From assembly GCF_021233055.1 (NCBI RefSeq), contig NZ_CP089538.1:2310501-2374500 (forward strand): 64,000 nucleotides of DNA, written 5' to 3'. Within the stretch, counting starts at the first letter, position 1; each line of letters starts with the position of its first letter. The notes under the pieces were generated by a model. The model was not told the DNA's origin and did not search any database. It worked only from the letters and a program-made list of their open reading frames with translations. Source of the stretch: Spirosoma oryzicola. Lineage in GTDB: Bacteria > Bacteroidota > Bacteroidia > Cytophagales > Spirosomataceae. Made by a program: the position numbers and the translations under genes. Of the stretch, positions 23,931 to 33,632 are shown piece after piece.

Positions 23931-23962
23931 CAAAGGTACGCAGATTGGATCGGTAAAAACAA
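23931..23962 (-). promoter_or_regulatory. promoter of the sulfur assimilation operon
   Basis: On the minus strand TTG (23960-23962), 21 bp, then TACCTTTG (23931-23938), a full -7 match. It fits the start of the TauE - metZ - gfo/idh - cysH - cysD - cysN transcript. Confidence 0.65.
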
Positions 23963-24049
23963 GCAAACGGCTGATTTCGTCATTATATCCGGCTAAGCCA
24001 TCCAGCTCCTATGTTGCCGGATATCGTCAGGGTTGCTAACCCTTTGCGC

Positions 24050-24919
24050 TTATCGCTGTTTCACCGCGTTCCAGACCTCCAGCGGACGGTCGGTTGACAT
24101 GATGTCGGCACCGTTTTTGGCGAATTGTTTATACACCTGGTCACCTTTGGCTGCGGCCTGTTTGTCGAGGTTGCCCAATGTACCCAAAATACAGGCAATG
24201 CCTTTCTGATGCAAAAACTGGTATAGTTCAGCGTCGGGTTCTTTGACGCCGACGAACGCCACCATCCGGTTATCGGGAATGCCAAGATCGTGGAGACGGT
24301 CGTACTCAGCCCGGTTCCGAATCGTGACCGAAATCATTAGATTTGGATCGAGTTTGTTGATTTTAGCCGCATCCTGCGCATTGTACGTAATGATGGCCGC
24401 GTAGTCACCCATCCCGGTTTTGCGAACCATATTCACGACTTTCTCGAATGACACGTTTCGCTTGACATCGAGCGTAAACGCTACTTTGCCTTTGCCCCAG
24501 TTGAGTACCTGTTCCAGCGTCGGAATTTTATACGGTGTCACATTGCCCATGTTGTCTTCCAGCCGGAAAGGAGCCAGTTCCGCATAGGTTTTGTCGATCA
24601 GTTTTCCCGTACCAGTCGTTGTTCGGTCCAGGGTGGCGTCGTGCATCATAACCAGCACACTATCTTTTGTCAGGTCGATGTCACATTCGATGATGACCGG
24701 CATTTGTTTCGCCAGATAAGCAAAGGATTCGATGCAGTTTTCGGGGTACCCTTTCAAGTCGCCACCGCCCCGGTGCGCCGAAATCTTGGCGGGACCATGT
24801 TGGGCCTTGTAACTAAAAAAGTCAGGACCGCCACCCGTGGAAATTTTTGTGTAAGTTTTGGGTGAGCAGGTGATCAGACCGAAGGCTAACCCGAGGAATA
24901 AAGCAGGTTTTGTAATCAT
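24050..24919 (-). CDS. glycerophosphodiester phosphodiesterase family lipoprotein
   Basis: The 289-residue protein has a lipoprotein signal (LFLGLAFGLITC) and the GDPD TIM barrel: ISAHRGGG, GYPENCIESF, ECDIDLTKDSVLVMMHD and LDRTTTGTG supply the catalytic histidines and the acidic metal ligands. Family members hydrolyse glycerophosphodiesters to glycerol-3-phosphate and an alcohol; related secreted forms act on other phosphodiesters. It is likely attached to a periplasmic-facing membrane. It is divergent from the LLM oxidoreductase across 267 bp. Confidence 0.9.
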   Translation of the reverse strand: MITKPALFLGLAFGLITCSPKTYTKISTGGGPDFFSYKAQHGPAKISAHRGGGDLKGYPENCIESFAYLAKQMPVIIECDIDLTKDSVLVMMHDATLDRTTTGTGKLIDKTYAELAPFRLEDNMGNVTPYKIPTLEQVLNWGKGKVAFTLDVKRNVSFEKVVNMVRKTGMGDYAAIITYNAQDAAKINKLDPNLMISVTIRNRAEYDRLHDLGIPDNRMVAFVGVKEPDAELYQFLHQKGIACILGTLGNLDKQAAAKGDQVYKQFAKNGADIMSTDRPLEVWNAVKQR

Positions 24920-25186
24920 GGATGTAAGGGATTCTGCGTGTTTGCTATTGAAGGCTTTCCAAAGCTGTAACCAACGCAGGAACCGTTCGGGTAAGTCGTG
25001 TTGTTGCTGAAGCAGTGATGTATTCGTTATTCATTCGGTAGCCAGTCTACCAAGCGAGGTCGTAAAAATAAAGCGTCTGGCTTAGAATCCATAACGGCAC
25101 CACGTAGCGTCTTACGGGTCTACTTCATCTTTTATCAGAAACGGGTTTCCGTTTATCGGTGAACCTTCCGCTTAACGAATACGAAA

Positions 25187-26200
25187 ATGATTCCTTTCTC
25201 AGTTCTCGATCTTTCGCCTATTGTTGCGGGCAATACGCCTGCGCAGGCTTTACGCAATTCGCTTGACCTAGCCCAACACGCCGAACAGTTAGGGTATAAC
25301 CGCTACTGGGTTGCTGAACACCACAATATGCCGGGTGTTGCCAGTGCGGCTACATCGGTTGTGATCGGCTACATCGCGGGTGGTACCCAAACGATCCGGG
25401 TAGGAGCGGGAGGGATTATGCTGCCGAACCACTCACCACTGATTATTGCGGAACAATTTGGTACGCTTGAATCGCTGTATCCGGGCCGGATTGATCTGGG
25501 ATTAGGCCGGGCCCCTGGTGCTGATCAGGCCACTGCGCGGGCACTACGCCGGGATGTCAATAACGGCGATAGTTTCCCGCAGGATGTTGTCGAGTTATTG
25601 CAGTATTTTCAGCCGGGCGATACGGATCAACACGTACAGGCCATACCCGGCGTCGATCTGAATGTACCCGTCTGGATTCTGGGTTCGAGCTTGTTTGGTG
25701 CACAGCTGGCCGCGTATTTAGGCTTACCGTATGCGTTTGCTTCGCATTTTTCACCAGCGCAACTGATGCGCGCCCTGGAGGTTTATCGGTCACGGTTCAA
25801 ACCGTCGGCTTACCTGTCCGAACCCTACGCGATGGTAGCGGTCAATGTCGTAGCTGCCGATACCGACCGGGAAGCCGAACGGCTGTTTACGTCGGTACAG
25901 CAACAATTTTTGCACATTCGACGCGGGAAAGCGCGTCAGATGCAGCCGCCGGTTGACGATCTGGCAGCACAGTGGCCGGAGTATGAACTAGCGGGTATCG
26001 AGCAGGTACTAAGCTGCTCGGCGGTTGGCTCTCCTGAAACCGTACAGCGCGGACTAGCTAATCTGATTGAGCAAACCAAGGCGGATGAGCTAATTATTTC
26101 TGCGCCAATTTTCGATCATCAGGCTCGTAAGCATTCCATTGAGATTGCGGCAGGGGTGCGGGCTAATCTGGCCGTTCAGCAGGAGACAGCCTCCGTATAA
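25187..26200 (+). CDS. LLM class flavin-dependent oxidoreductase
   Basis: The 337-residue bacterial luciferase-like monooxygenase starts [20 protein letters not shown] and has [36 protein letters not shown] and [12 protein letters not shown], matching the single-component MsnO8/YhbW-like branch. It probably uses FMNH2 to oxygenate or reduce an unknown organic compound in the cytoplasm. It is transcribed alone and ends at a strong bidirectional terminator. Confidence 0.92.
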   Translation: MIPFSVLDLSPIVAGNTPAQALRNSLDLAQHAEQLGYNRYWVAEHHNMPGVASAATSVVIGYIAGGTQTIRVGAGGIMLPNHSPLIIAEQFGTLESLYPGRIDLGLGRAPGADQATARALRRDVNNGDSFPQDVVELLQYFQPGDTDQHVQAIPGVDLNVPVWILGSSLFGAQLAAYLGLPYAFASHFSPAQLMRALEVYRSRFKPSAYLSEPYAMVAVNVVAADTDREAERLFTSVQQQFLHIRRGKARQMQPPVDDLAAQWPEYELAGIEQVLSCSAVGSPETVQRGLANLIEQTKADELIISAPIFDHQARKHSIEIAAGVRANLAVQQETASV

Positions 26201-26226
26201 AGTAGAGGTAGCTAGCAACTAATCAG

Positions 26227-26277
26227 GGGTTTCTGGGCAGCAACGTACATGCACGTTGCTGCCCAGAAACCCTTTTT
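26227..26277. terminator. strong bidirectional terminator
   Basis: 20-bp perfect arms (26227-26246 and 26253-26272) around ACATGC, followed by TTTTTC on the plus strand and preceded by a weak A-run for the other strand. It separates the convergent LLM oxidoreductase and PagL-like genes. Confidence 0.85.
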
Positions 26278-26287
26278 CGTAACCTGC

Positions 26288-27373
26288 TTAGAAAGTCATT
26301 CCGCCTAAAAACTGAAACCCTTTCGTATCGTCGCCGTAGGCTTTTACGTCAAAACCGACGGTGATGCCACTGTTGAACCGGTAGAGCAAACCATATTTCT
26401 GATACGTTGCTGGTCTGTAAGGCCGGGGACGCACGACGTTCCAACCCATGTGGGCCGTAAATAGGTAACGACCCTGCCAAAACTCGTAACCGGCTAGCAG
26501 TGTCGCCTGACGGTAGTTTTGATCCTTGTAACGCCAGCGCTTTACCTGCTCTTTAAAATACAGATCGTCAACGAGTTCAACGCCCCCCGATAGAACATGG
26601 GACTGGCTAAGCCGATAACCACCGAGTAATTTGAGGCCAAACATGGGCAAGGCCATTTCCGGGCTTTCTGGACTTTCGGGCAACACGCGAATCGAGCTCA
26701 TCAATAAAGCGTGAGCGATCCAGCGACGAACCAATGGAGAATGCTTCCATAGCCGCGTGTTTGGGTACGTGGGTTTGTTCGTAGAGTAAACCAAGCCTAC
26801 GGCAAGGCTCGGGATGTTCATTCCCTGATTGGGCTGGCGTGTTCCGGCGTTTGAAATGTGGTTGTAATGGGCCGATAGATTTACGTGGACACGATCTGTA
26901 AGTTGATAATAACCGTTGAGGCTCGCGCCGATCATGCTGCTAATCGGTAAGCTGAAGTATTGATTGGTCGGATTCGTTTCGGGATCATAAACGCGAGTCA
27001 GGTACGTCAGACCGATCGAACCACGGACAGACAGATTGAATCGACGACGGTACAGGATCATCGGTTCAAAGAAAAAACCGGCCCCAGCTGTGCGCCCTAA
27101 TGCAATTGGATTACGGAAAGCAATGTAATTGGCGTAAACGCCTGTTCTGGCAAAGCAGTTGCACTGTTCCCAAGTCTTCCGCTGAACCCCTAACCAACTG
27201 TAGTCAAGCTCGATACTCTGCGGTACGTTTCCCGTTGACGGAACCACCTGATCGGGTGCGTATAGCCCCTGGTGTAATTTTATGACGAATTGACGATTGA
27301 CTAAGCTTGAATCAGATTGAGCGATCACCCACCCCGGAAATAACAAAGCTATATACAGTATACATTTTACCAT
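26288..27373 (-). CDS. acyloxyacyl hydrolase / lipid A deacylase, PagL-like
   Basis: The 361-residue outer-membrane protein has a signal peptide (CILYIALLFPGWVIAQS) and many amphipathic beta strands ending in an aromatic residue (final GGMTF). The segment HYNHISNAGTRQPNQGMN carries the H-x-S-N motif of PagL-type lipid A 3-O-deacylases, in which His and Ser are catalytic. It probably removes acyl chains from lipid A. PagL itself is about 170-190 residues; this protein has a second half of about 150 residues that completes a larger barrel. A strong -7 element lies upstream. Confidence 0.75.
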   Translation of the reverse strand: MVKCILYIALLFPGWVIAQSDSSLVNRQFVIKLHQGLYAPDQVVPSTGNVPQSIELDYSWLGVQRKTWEQCNCFARTGVYANYIAFRNPIALGRTAGAGFFFEPMILYRRRFNLSVRGSIGLTYLTRVYDPETNPTNQYFSLPISSMIGASLNGYYQLTDRVHVNLSAHYNHISNAGTRQPNQGMNIPSLAVGLVYSTNKPTYPNTRLWKHSPLVRRWIAHALLMSSIRVLPESPESPEMALPMFGLKLLGGYRLSQSHVLSGGVELVDDLYFKEQVKRWRYKDQNYRQATLLAGYEFWQGRYLFTAHMGWNVVRPRPYRPATYQKYGLLYRFNSGITVGFDVKAYGDDTKGFQFLGGMTF

Positions 27374-27454
27374 GATAGTTACAATGTAAATACATTATTG
27401 CTATAATTATTAATATGTATACGTAAAAAATGTTGTTTTGCTGTAATATATAAA

Positions 27455-27462
27455 CAAAGATA
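27455..27462 (-). promoter_or_regulatory. promoter -7 element of the PagL-like gene
   Basis: Minus-strand TATCTTTG, a full match to TAnnTTTG, about 80 bp upstream of the ATG at 27373. The leader would be long and AT-rich. No -33 TTTG is found at 19-21 bp. Confidence 0.45.
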
Positions 27463-27617
27463 TTTTATAAGTTAAATGAATTCTTGGTAAAGTTTGATTT
27501 TGCAGAGCGCATCAGTTTTAAAGTGAGAATAGATTCCTATGTGAAGTAACACGGTAATTGAAATGCCAACCGTAGCGTATTGAAACGAATGCCGTTGTGT
27601 AACCAGGGCTTCAACAC

Positions 27618-27680
27618 GTCGGCGGGTCCGTTTGGTGGTGTCGGTTTCTGAAACCGACACCACCAAACGGACCCGCCGAC
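27618..27680. repeat. 63-bp perfect palindrome, copy 3 of the GTGGTGTCGGTTT family
   Basis: 31-bp arms match perfectly around a single T at 27649. The inner part is the GTGGTGTCGGTTT core; the outer part (GTCGGCGGGTCCGTTTG) is shared in part with copy 1. It begins 44 bp after the leuS stop, so it may also terminate leuS. Confidence 0.9.
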
Positions 27681-27724
27681 ACTAATCCATACTATCAAAA
27701 GGTTATTTTTAGATTGCCTTCTGA

Positions 27725-30580
27725 TTAAATCACAACGTTGACGATCCGTTTTGGCACGACAACCACTTTCTTCGGTGATTTACCTTCCAGCCATTTTTGT
27801 ACGGTCGCGTCGGCCAGTACTTCCTGTTCGATCTCGCCCGGAGCGCGGTCGACGGCAAAACTGATCGTGGTCCGAACTTTCCCATTGATCTGGATCGGGT
27901 AGTCGAAGGCGTCTTCGACCAGGAAGTTCGGGTTGAACTTGGGAAACGCAGCTTCGGAAATTGTACCCGGCGCATTGCCTAACGCAGCCCAAAGTTCTTC
28001 GGTAATGTGCGGTGCGTACGGCGACAGCAGCAAAACCAGATCCTGTAAAATAGCGCGTTTGTGACAGTTGAGCGTTGCTAGTTCGTTGACGCAGACCATG
28101 AACGCGCTTACCGACGTATTGAACGAATAACTTTCAATGTCGTTTTCGGCCTTCTGGATGGTTTTGTGCAGCACTTTCAACTCGGCTGGCGTCGGTTGTT
28201 CATCCATTACGATCCACTGGCTTTCTCCGGCTGCGTTATCTTTATAAAACAACCGCCAGAACTTGCGGATAAAACGCGAAACGCCGTCGATACCGTTTGT
28301 ATTCCAGGGTTTTGCCTGCTCCAGCGGGCCGAGGAACATTTCGTACAGCCGCAGTACGTCCGCGCCGTATTTCTCCACGATCATGTCGGGATTGACGACG
28401 TTGAACTTCGACTTCGACATCTTTTCAACCTCCGCACCAACGATATAACGACCGTCCGGCTCGGTGATGAACTCCGCATTTTCGGTCAGATCCGGGCGTG
28501 CTTTTTTGAATGCCTCAATGTCCAGAACGTCGTTCTCAACGATATTGACATCAACGTGCAACGGCGTTACTTCCTGATCGCCAACCTGGTTCAGCGACAC
28601 AAAAACAGGCCGGGTACCTTCGACGCCCGTACCCTTCAACCGATACGCAAAATTGCTCCGGCCCTGAATCATGCCCTGGTTAATGAGCTTTTTGAACGGC
28701 TCTTCCTGGGGTACGTAGCCACGATCTTTCAGGAATTTATTCCAGAAGCGGCTGTAAAGCAGGTGACCCGTAGCGTGCTCGGTACCGCCGATGTATAGGT
28801 CAACGTTCTGCCAGTAATCGATGGACTGCTTCGAGGCAAAAGCCGTGTCGTTTTGCGGGTCCATGTACCGATACCAGTACCACGACGAACCCGCCCAACC
28901 GGGCATGGTGCTTAGTTCGTACTCGTGTTCGCCTTTGTATTTCCAACCTTCGGCGCGTCCCAGCGGGGGCTCGCCGGTTTCGGTAGGCAGATACTTGTCG
29001 ATGGCGGGCAGTTCCAGCGGTAGCGCACTCTCGTCAATTAAATACGGCAATCGACCCGTCGAACCGCCCTCTTTAAAATATACGGGGACGGGTTCGCCCC
29101 AGTAGCGTTGACGGCTAAATACCGCGTCGCGCATCCGGTAGTTAATCTTTCCACGGCCCAAACCCCGTTCTTCGAGCCACGCAATCAAGACTGCGGTTGC
29201 TTCTTTGTAGGTAAGCCCGTTGATAATGCCGGAGTTGATGTAATGACCTTCTTTGGTGTTATCCGCCTGCTGGTCAATGTCTTTCTGCGCGTCCAGAATT
29301 GGAATAATCGGCAGATTGAAGTGGGTTGCAAAAGTCCAGTCGCGTTGGTCGCCCGACGGAACGGCCATCACCGCACCCGTACCGTAACCCGCCAGTACGT
29401 AGTCGGCTAGATAGATGGGGACGGCTTCACCGCTCAGCGGATTGACGCAGTAGCTACCCGTGAACACCCCCGAAACGGCTTTAGTATCGGCCATCCGGTC
29501 GCGTTCGGAGCGGAGCTTAGCCGCGTTTACATACGCCGTTACGGCTTCCTGCTGTTCGGGCGTTGTCAGGGCCGGTACCAGTTCATGTTCGGGAGCCAGT
29601 ACCATAAACGTAACACCGTAAATAGTATCGACGCGGGTCGTGAACACTTCAATGTTCGACGTGGGTATGGAAACAGCTTCACCGCCAAGTTGCTGCGTCG
29701 AACGAATCGGAAATTTAACGCTGGCTCCGACCGATTTGCCGATCCAGTTGCGCTGTTGTTCTTTGATCGATTCCGTCCAGTCGATGGTATCCAGGCCGGT
29801 CAGCAAGCGGTCGGCATAGGCCGTAATGCGCATCATCCACTGGCGCATGAGCTTTTGCTCGACCGGATAACCACCACGCTCCGAAACGCCGTCTTTCACT
29901 TCGTCGTTGGCCAGTACCGTACCCAGGGCCGGACACCAGTTCACCACCGCGTCGGCCAGGAAAGTCAGGCGGTATTTTAAGGTGATCTCGTAGGATTCCC
30001 GGGTCGACAGGGCGTTCCACTCGGCGGCTGTAAACGTTGGAGCGTCCTCGTCACAAACTGCATTGACATCGGTGGTGCCGTTGGTGGCAAACTTGTCCGT
30101 CAGCGTTTCGATAGGCTCCGCCCGGTTGGTGTCCTTGTTGTACCAGCTGCGGAACAACTCCATGAAAATCCACTGCGTCCATTTGTAATACGATGGATCG
30201 GACGTACGAACTTCCCGGCTCCAGTCATAACTGAAACCGATGTTTTTGAGTTGTTCGATGTACCGGGCCAGATTCTGCTCGGTCGTCACCGCTGGATGCT
30301 GACCCGTTTGAATGGCATACTGCTCAGCGGGAAGTCCGAACGAGTCGAATCCCATCGGATGCAGCACGTTGTAGCCCTTGAGTCGCTTGTAACGCGCCAC
30401 AATGTCGGATGCGATATAGCCGAGTGGGTGCCCAACGTGCAGGCCCGCGCCCGATGGATACGGAAACATGTCGAGTACGTAGTACTTCGGTTTATCCGTC
30501 TGTTCTGCTGGTTTGTAGGTATGGTTATCGTCCCAGAACCGTTGCCATTTCTGCTCGGTCTGGCGGTGATTATACTCCAT
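27725..30580 (-). CDS. leuS: leucine--tRNA ligase
   Basis: The 951-residue class I synthetase charges tRNA-Leu. The HIGH-like motif lies in [14 protein letters not shown] and the KMSKS motif in [14 protein letters not shown]; the editing (CP1) domain is between, and the anticodon-binding region and C-terminal domain ([14 protein letters not shown]) follow. The length is above the 860-880 of E. coli owing to insertions, as in other Bacteroidota. I chose ATG 30580 ([18 protein letters not shown]), because the 31 residues further upstream lie over the promoter. It is divergent from the fabH-like gene. Confidence 0.97.
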   Translation of the reverse strand: MEYNHRQTEQKWQRFWDDNHTYKPAEQTDKPKYYVLDMFPYPSGAGLHVGHPLGYIASDIVARYKRLKGYNVLHPMGFDSFGLPAEQYAIQTGQHPAVTTEQNLARYIEQLKNIGFSYDWSREVRTSDPSYYKWTQWIFMELFRSWYNKDTNRAEPIETLTDKFATNGTTDVNAVCDEDAPTFTAAEWNALSTRESYEITLKYRLTFLADAVVNWCPALGTVLANDEVKDGVSERGGYPVEQKLMRQWMMRITAYADRLLTGLDTIDWTESIKEQQRNWIGKSVGASVKFPIRSTQQLGGEAVSIPTSNIEVFTTRVDTIYGVTFMVLAPEHELVPALTTPEQQEAVTAYVNAAKLRSERDRMADTKAVSGVFTGSYCVNPLSGEAVPIYLADYVLAGYGTGAVMAVPSGDQRDWTFATHFNLPIIPILDAQKDIDQQADNTKEGHYINSGIINGLTYKEATAVLIAWLEERGLGRGKINYRMRDAVFSRQRYWGEPVPVYFKEGGSTGRLPYLIDESALPLELPAIDKYLPTETGEPPLGRAEGWKYKGEHEYELSTMPGWAGSSWYWYRYMDPQNDTAFASKQSIDYWQNVDLYIGGTEHATGHLLYSRFWNKFLKDRGYVPQEEPFKKLINQGMIQGRSNFAYRLKGTGVEGTRPVFVSLNQVGDQEVTPLHVDVNIVENDVLDIEAFKKARPDLTENAEFITEPDGRYIVGAEVEKMSKSKFNVVNPDMIVEKYGADVLRLYEMFLGPLEQAKPWNTNGIDGVSRFIRKFWRLFYKDNAAGESQWIVMDEQPTPAELKVLHKTIQKAENDIESYSFNTSVSAFMVCVNELATLNCHKRAILQDLVLLLSPYAPHITEELWAALGNAPGTISEAAFPKFNPNFLVEDAFDYPIQINGKVRTTISFAVDRAPGEIEQEVLADATVQKWLEGKSPKKVVVVPKRIVNVVI

Positions 30581-30612
30581 GTTAACGAATGAAATTGCTG
30601 CGAAAGAATGGG

Positions 30613-30620
30613 CAAAGATA
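30613..30620 (-). promoter_or_regulatory. promoter -7 element of leuS
   Basis: Minus-strand TATCTTTG, a full -7 match, 32 bp upstream of the chosen leuS ATG; supports that start over the longer reading. Confidence 0.55.
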
Positions 30621-30635
30621 CCAAATTTTGACCGT

Positions 30636-30668
30636 TTTGGCTGCCGCCCATCAATGAGGTGTCTTTTG
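30636..30668 (+). promoter_or_regulatory. possible promoter of the fabH-like gene
   Basis: TTTG (30636-30639), 21 bp, then GTCTTTTG (30661-30668), which keeps the TTTG end of the -7 box but lacks its TA. It is 15 bp before the ATG at 30684. Confidence 0.35.
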
Positions 30669-30683
30669 TCCAATTAGTACGAA

Positions 30684-31727
30684 ATGAAAAGTGCGCGAAT
30701 TGCTGGCTTAGGGTATTACGTTCCCGAACGGGTTGTGCCTAATGTCGAACTGGCTCCGCTGGTGAATGTGTCGGATGAATGGATTCAGGGACGAACCGGA
30801 ATCGAACAACGGCATTACCGCAAAAAACACGGTGAAACGACCACGACGATGGGCGCGGCAGCCGCTCGCATTGCTATCGACCGGGCCGGAATCTTGCCGT
30901 CAGATGTCGATTTTATCATTTTCGCGACCCTGAGCCCCGACTATTATTTTCCCGGCAACGGTGTTTTGCTGCAACGCGAGCTAGGCATCACGCACCGGGC
31001 GATGGGGGCGCTGGATATCCGAAACCAGTGCTCAGGCTTTATTTACGCTTTATCCATTGCCGACCAGTTCGTTAAAACGGGTAAGTACAAAAACGTGCTG
31101 ATCGTCGGAGCCGAGACACACTCGCGGAGTCTGGACTTTTCGCCGACGGGCCGCGACGTAACGATTTTGTTTGGTGACGGGGCTGGAGCCGCCGTCATTC
31201 AACCCTGTGACGAACCCGGTCGCGGTATTCTGACTACCCATCTCCACGCCGACGGTACCTACGCGGAGGAACTGGCCTGTTTCAATCCGGGTGCCCACGG
31301 TGGTTATTATCTTGAAAAAGATTCGTTACGCTTCACCGAGGAGGAAATTAGTAGCATTGCCGAACACGACGATCATGCCGGTTTGCCGTACATGAACGGG
31401 CAGACGGTGCTGCGCCACGCCGTAACGCGCTTTCCCGAAGTCATTGGCGAAGCACTGGACGAGATGAATCTATTGCCAAAAGACATTGACCTGCTGGTGC
31501 CGCATCAGGCGAATCTGCGCATTGCCCAACTGGTACAGAAGCGGCTGGGCTTATCCGATGAGAAAGTGTTTAACAACATCCACAAGTTTGGCAATACCAC
31601 GGCGGCTTCCATTCCCATTGCTCTGTGTGAAGCCTGGGAGCAAGGAAAAATCGAGGATGGTGCTTTACTTTGCGTAGCCGCATTTGGAAGCGGTTTTACG
31701 TGGGGTTCGGCCCTGATTCGGTGGTAG
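30684..31727 (+). CDS. 3-oxoacyl-ACP synthase III family protein
   Basis: The 347-residue thiolase-fold enzyme has the FabH triad: Cys116 in NQCSGF, His274 in PHQANLRIAQ and Asn304 in FGNTTAAS. N-terminal SARIAGLGYYVPERVV and DEWIQGRTGIEQRHY are typical. It condenses an acyl-CoA starter with malonyl-ACP. It is not next to other fatty-acid genes (no plsX, fabD, acpP), so it may be a paralogue for a special starter rather than the main FabH. Its TAG stop is directly followed by the ATG of the next gene. Confidence 0.9.
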   Translation: MKSARIAGLGYYVPERVVPNVELAPLVNVSDEWIQGRTGIEQRHYRKKHGETTTTMGAAAARIAIDRAGILPSDVDFIIFATLSPDYYFPGNGVLLQRELGITHRAMGALDIRNQCSGFIYALSIADQFVKTGKYKNVLIVGAETHSRSLDFSPTGRDVTILFGDGAGAAVIQPCDEPGRGILTTHLHADGTYAEELACFNPGAHGGYYLEKDSLRFTEEEISSIAEHDDHAGLPYMNGQTVLRHAVTRFPEVIGEALDEMNLLPKDIDLLVPHQANLRIAQLVQKRLGLSDEKVFNNIHKFGNTTAASIPIALCEAWEQGKIEDGALLCVAAFGSGFTWGSALIRW

Positions 31728-33509
31728 ATGAGCAAAAAGATCGGTTGGTATATTGGCATTGTAATCCTGACGGCTGGACTGGGAAGTCTGGCCGTTGGCA
31801 ATTTTAGCGTCCCACTATCCGATGGCAACGACACGGATCAGTACGAATACGTTGGGTATTTCTTTGGTAAGAATCTAAACCTGTGGCCGTTCCCTCAACT
31901 GAATCTGCTAAATACGCAAAGTTTTTATCCGTACGGTTTAAATCAGGTCTTCCTGGATTGGGGCTTCGAGCGTGATTACTGGTATGCACTCTGTTACCGG
32001 CTGTTTGATGGCCCCGGTCCGTACCTCCAGTTTTATTACGTCTACAGTTTAGTCGTTGCGGCTATCGGCACGTTTGCCCTGATTGCGCCCCGGTTTGGCC
32101 TGGCGAAAGCGTTTGTGTTTGGCTTGATTGTTTCGGTGTTTAACTTCTATGCCATCTGGAAGTTTCCCGTGCACATGAACGTCTGCGTCGATCATTGGAC
32201 GGTGCTGTGCATGGTGGCGACGTATCGGCTGTTGCTGGACGTGCTGGACAAAAAAAACGTTTCGCTTGCTTACTGGCTATTCTGGGTGTGGCTGCATCTT
32301 CAGGTGCTCGGTCAGGAACTGGGTTATGTAGCTGGATTTGCCCTGACGCTAATGACTCTGACGGTCCCTGTACTGGCGGTGGCATTGTACCGGCAATTTC
32401 CTCAGCCGGGCCGATGGATGATGCTTTTTCGGACCTACGTGCGCGATCAGTGGAACCACCAGTTCGTTGTCGTAACAGTGGCTCTAACGCTCATTGTTGT
32501 GAGTGCCTGGCTGTATCTGCCGTTGACCTTGCAGATTGCGTTTACCGCCTGGGAATTTGATTTTGGCGCTGTGCCCGAACTCAGGGCTTGGTCGCACCCG
32601 TTGCGGTTGCTTATTCCGCATCTGCCCGGTCTGCATACGTTTGCCTTCGATTACAAACCATATCTGCGGGACACCTTTGAAAGCTACGCGCAAGGAAGTC
32701 CGGGATTGTACTTGGTTGTTTTAGCCGTTCTGGGCTGGTGGCAGATTCGCCGACGCGTGGCGCTGTGGCTGCCGGTGGTAACCATGCTGATCTTTTGTCT
32801 GCTTTATCATCCGGTATTGATACCAACGCTGAAACTGTTTCCCTGGTTTAGTTTCAACCGACATGGCGGGCGAGCCAGTTTGATTTACCCCGTTTTGCTA
32901 GGGCTTCTGGCATTGCCTATAAGACCATCACGTAGCCCATTGGCTCTTGGTCTAAGCGTGGTGTTAAGTGTCCTTATGGCAGCAGAGTGGTATACGGGCT
33001 ACAGCCAACGGTTGCGCATGCCTGTCAACGTAGCCTCGGAAAGTTTGATGCAGTATTGCGCCGTAGTGAAGCAGCAACCCGGCGTAGCGGTACTCGATTG
33101 GCCATTTTGCGCCGTGGGGGCCGACGGGGTAGGAGCAAAAGAAGGACTTTGCCCTTATTACGACCAGCAAAATGCGGTTTTTACCTTTCGCCGTTTTTAC
33201 GACAAAAGTGTTGTTGGGCAATACTTTGGCCGCTTGCACCCGACCCATATTCAGCCGTTTCTGCGCGACGAATGGCCCCGGTTGTTACGGCCCGGCTATG
33301 CATTTACCGGACAGGACTGGCAATTTCTGGATGCGTTTCTGCGGACCAATCACTTCGCTGGCATCAACCTCTATCCCGATCTGCTAACAGCCGATCAGGT
33401 GGGCGAATTCTACCGGCGATACGGGCGTCCAATCGCCGAAACACGCTTTCCGGCAGCGGGGCGTGTCGTATTTATTCCGCTACGAAATAAGGCAAAAAAT
33501 ACGCTTTGA
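31728..33509 (+). CDS. polytopic membrane protein, GT-C glycosyltransferase-like
   Basis: A 593-residue protein with about eleven hydrophobic segments up to residue ~430 and a soluble C-terminal domain. The first extracytoplasmic loop is acidic and aromatic (DGNDTDQYEYVGYFF), as in lipid-sugar-dependent GT-C enzymes. I do not recognise an exact family; the transferase role is inference. It begins immediately after the fabH-like stop with no spacer, so the two are surely co-translated; a link between an acyl synthase and a surface glycolipid is possible. Confidence 0.6.
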   Translation: MSKKIGWYIGIVILTAGLGSLAVGNFSVPLSDGNDTDQYEYVGYFFGKNLNLWPFPQLNLLNTQSFYPYGLNQVFLDWGFERDYWYALCYRLFDGPGPYLQFYYVYSLVVAAIGTFALIAPRFGLAKAFVFGLIVSVFNFYAIWKFPVHMNVCVDHWTVLCMVATYRLLLDVLDKKNVSLAYWLFWVWLHLQVLGQELGYVAGFALTLMTLTVPVLAVALYRQFPQPGRWMMLFRTYVRDQWNHQFVVVTVALTLIVVSAWLYLPLTLQIAFTAWEFDFGAVPELRAWSHPLRLLIPHLPGLHTFAFDYKPYLRDTFESYAQGSPGLYLVVLAVLGWWQIRRRVALWLPVVTMLIFCLLYHPVLIPTLKLFPWFSFNRHGGRASLIYPVLLGLLALPIRPSRSPLALGLSVVLSVLMAAEWYTGYSQRLRMPVNVASESLMQYCAVVKQQPGVAVLDWPFCAVGADGVGAKEGLCPYYDQQNAVFTFRRFYDKSVVGQYFGRLHPTHIQPFLRDEWPRLLRPGYAFTGQDWQFLDAFLRTNHFAGINLYPDLLTADQVGEFYRRYGRPIAETRFPAAGRVVFIPLRNKAKNTL

Positions 33510-33632
33510 AATGACACGTTTTGACCCTGATTTGCGTATTGTTAGTATAAGCAAGTCCTTGGGAAAGAACCGCATGATTTGAACGTATACGCATTTTATT
33601 CTCGTTTCATTTCTCCGAATTCATACGTATTC

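Larger units (their letters stand above)
27374..27724. other. AT-rich intergenic region with palindrome and promoter
   Basis: This 351-bp gap lies between leuS (stop 27725) and the PagL-like gene. It is markedly AT-rich between 27374 and 27480. It holds the PagL-like gene's -7 element and the 63-bp palindrome listed separately. A 64-codon open frame crosses the palindrome but has no family features, and I do not regard it as a gene. Confidence 0.7.

Noticed and set aside
23842..24049. SAM riboswitch or T-box upstream of the metZ-containing sulfur operon
   Set aside because: The leader after the predicted start site is under 90 nt and contains one simple hairpin; none of the conserved cores of SAM-I, SAM-II or T-box RNAs is visible.
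27472..27666. 64-codon open frame on the minus strand upstream of the PagL-like gene
   Set aside because: It runs through half of the 63-bp palindrome and starts in AT-rich promoter DNA; no protein features.
33579..33632. Longer, TTG-initiated N-terminus of the subtilase
   Set aside because: The ATG at 33633 gives a canonical lipoprotein signal; the extra 18 residues would place the signal peptide internally.
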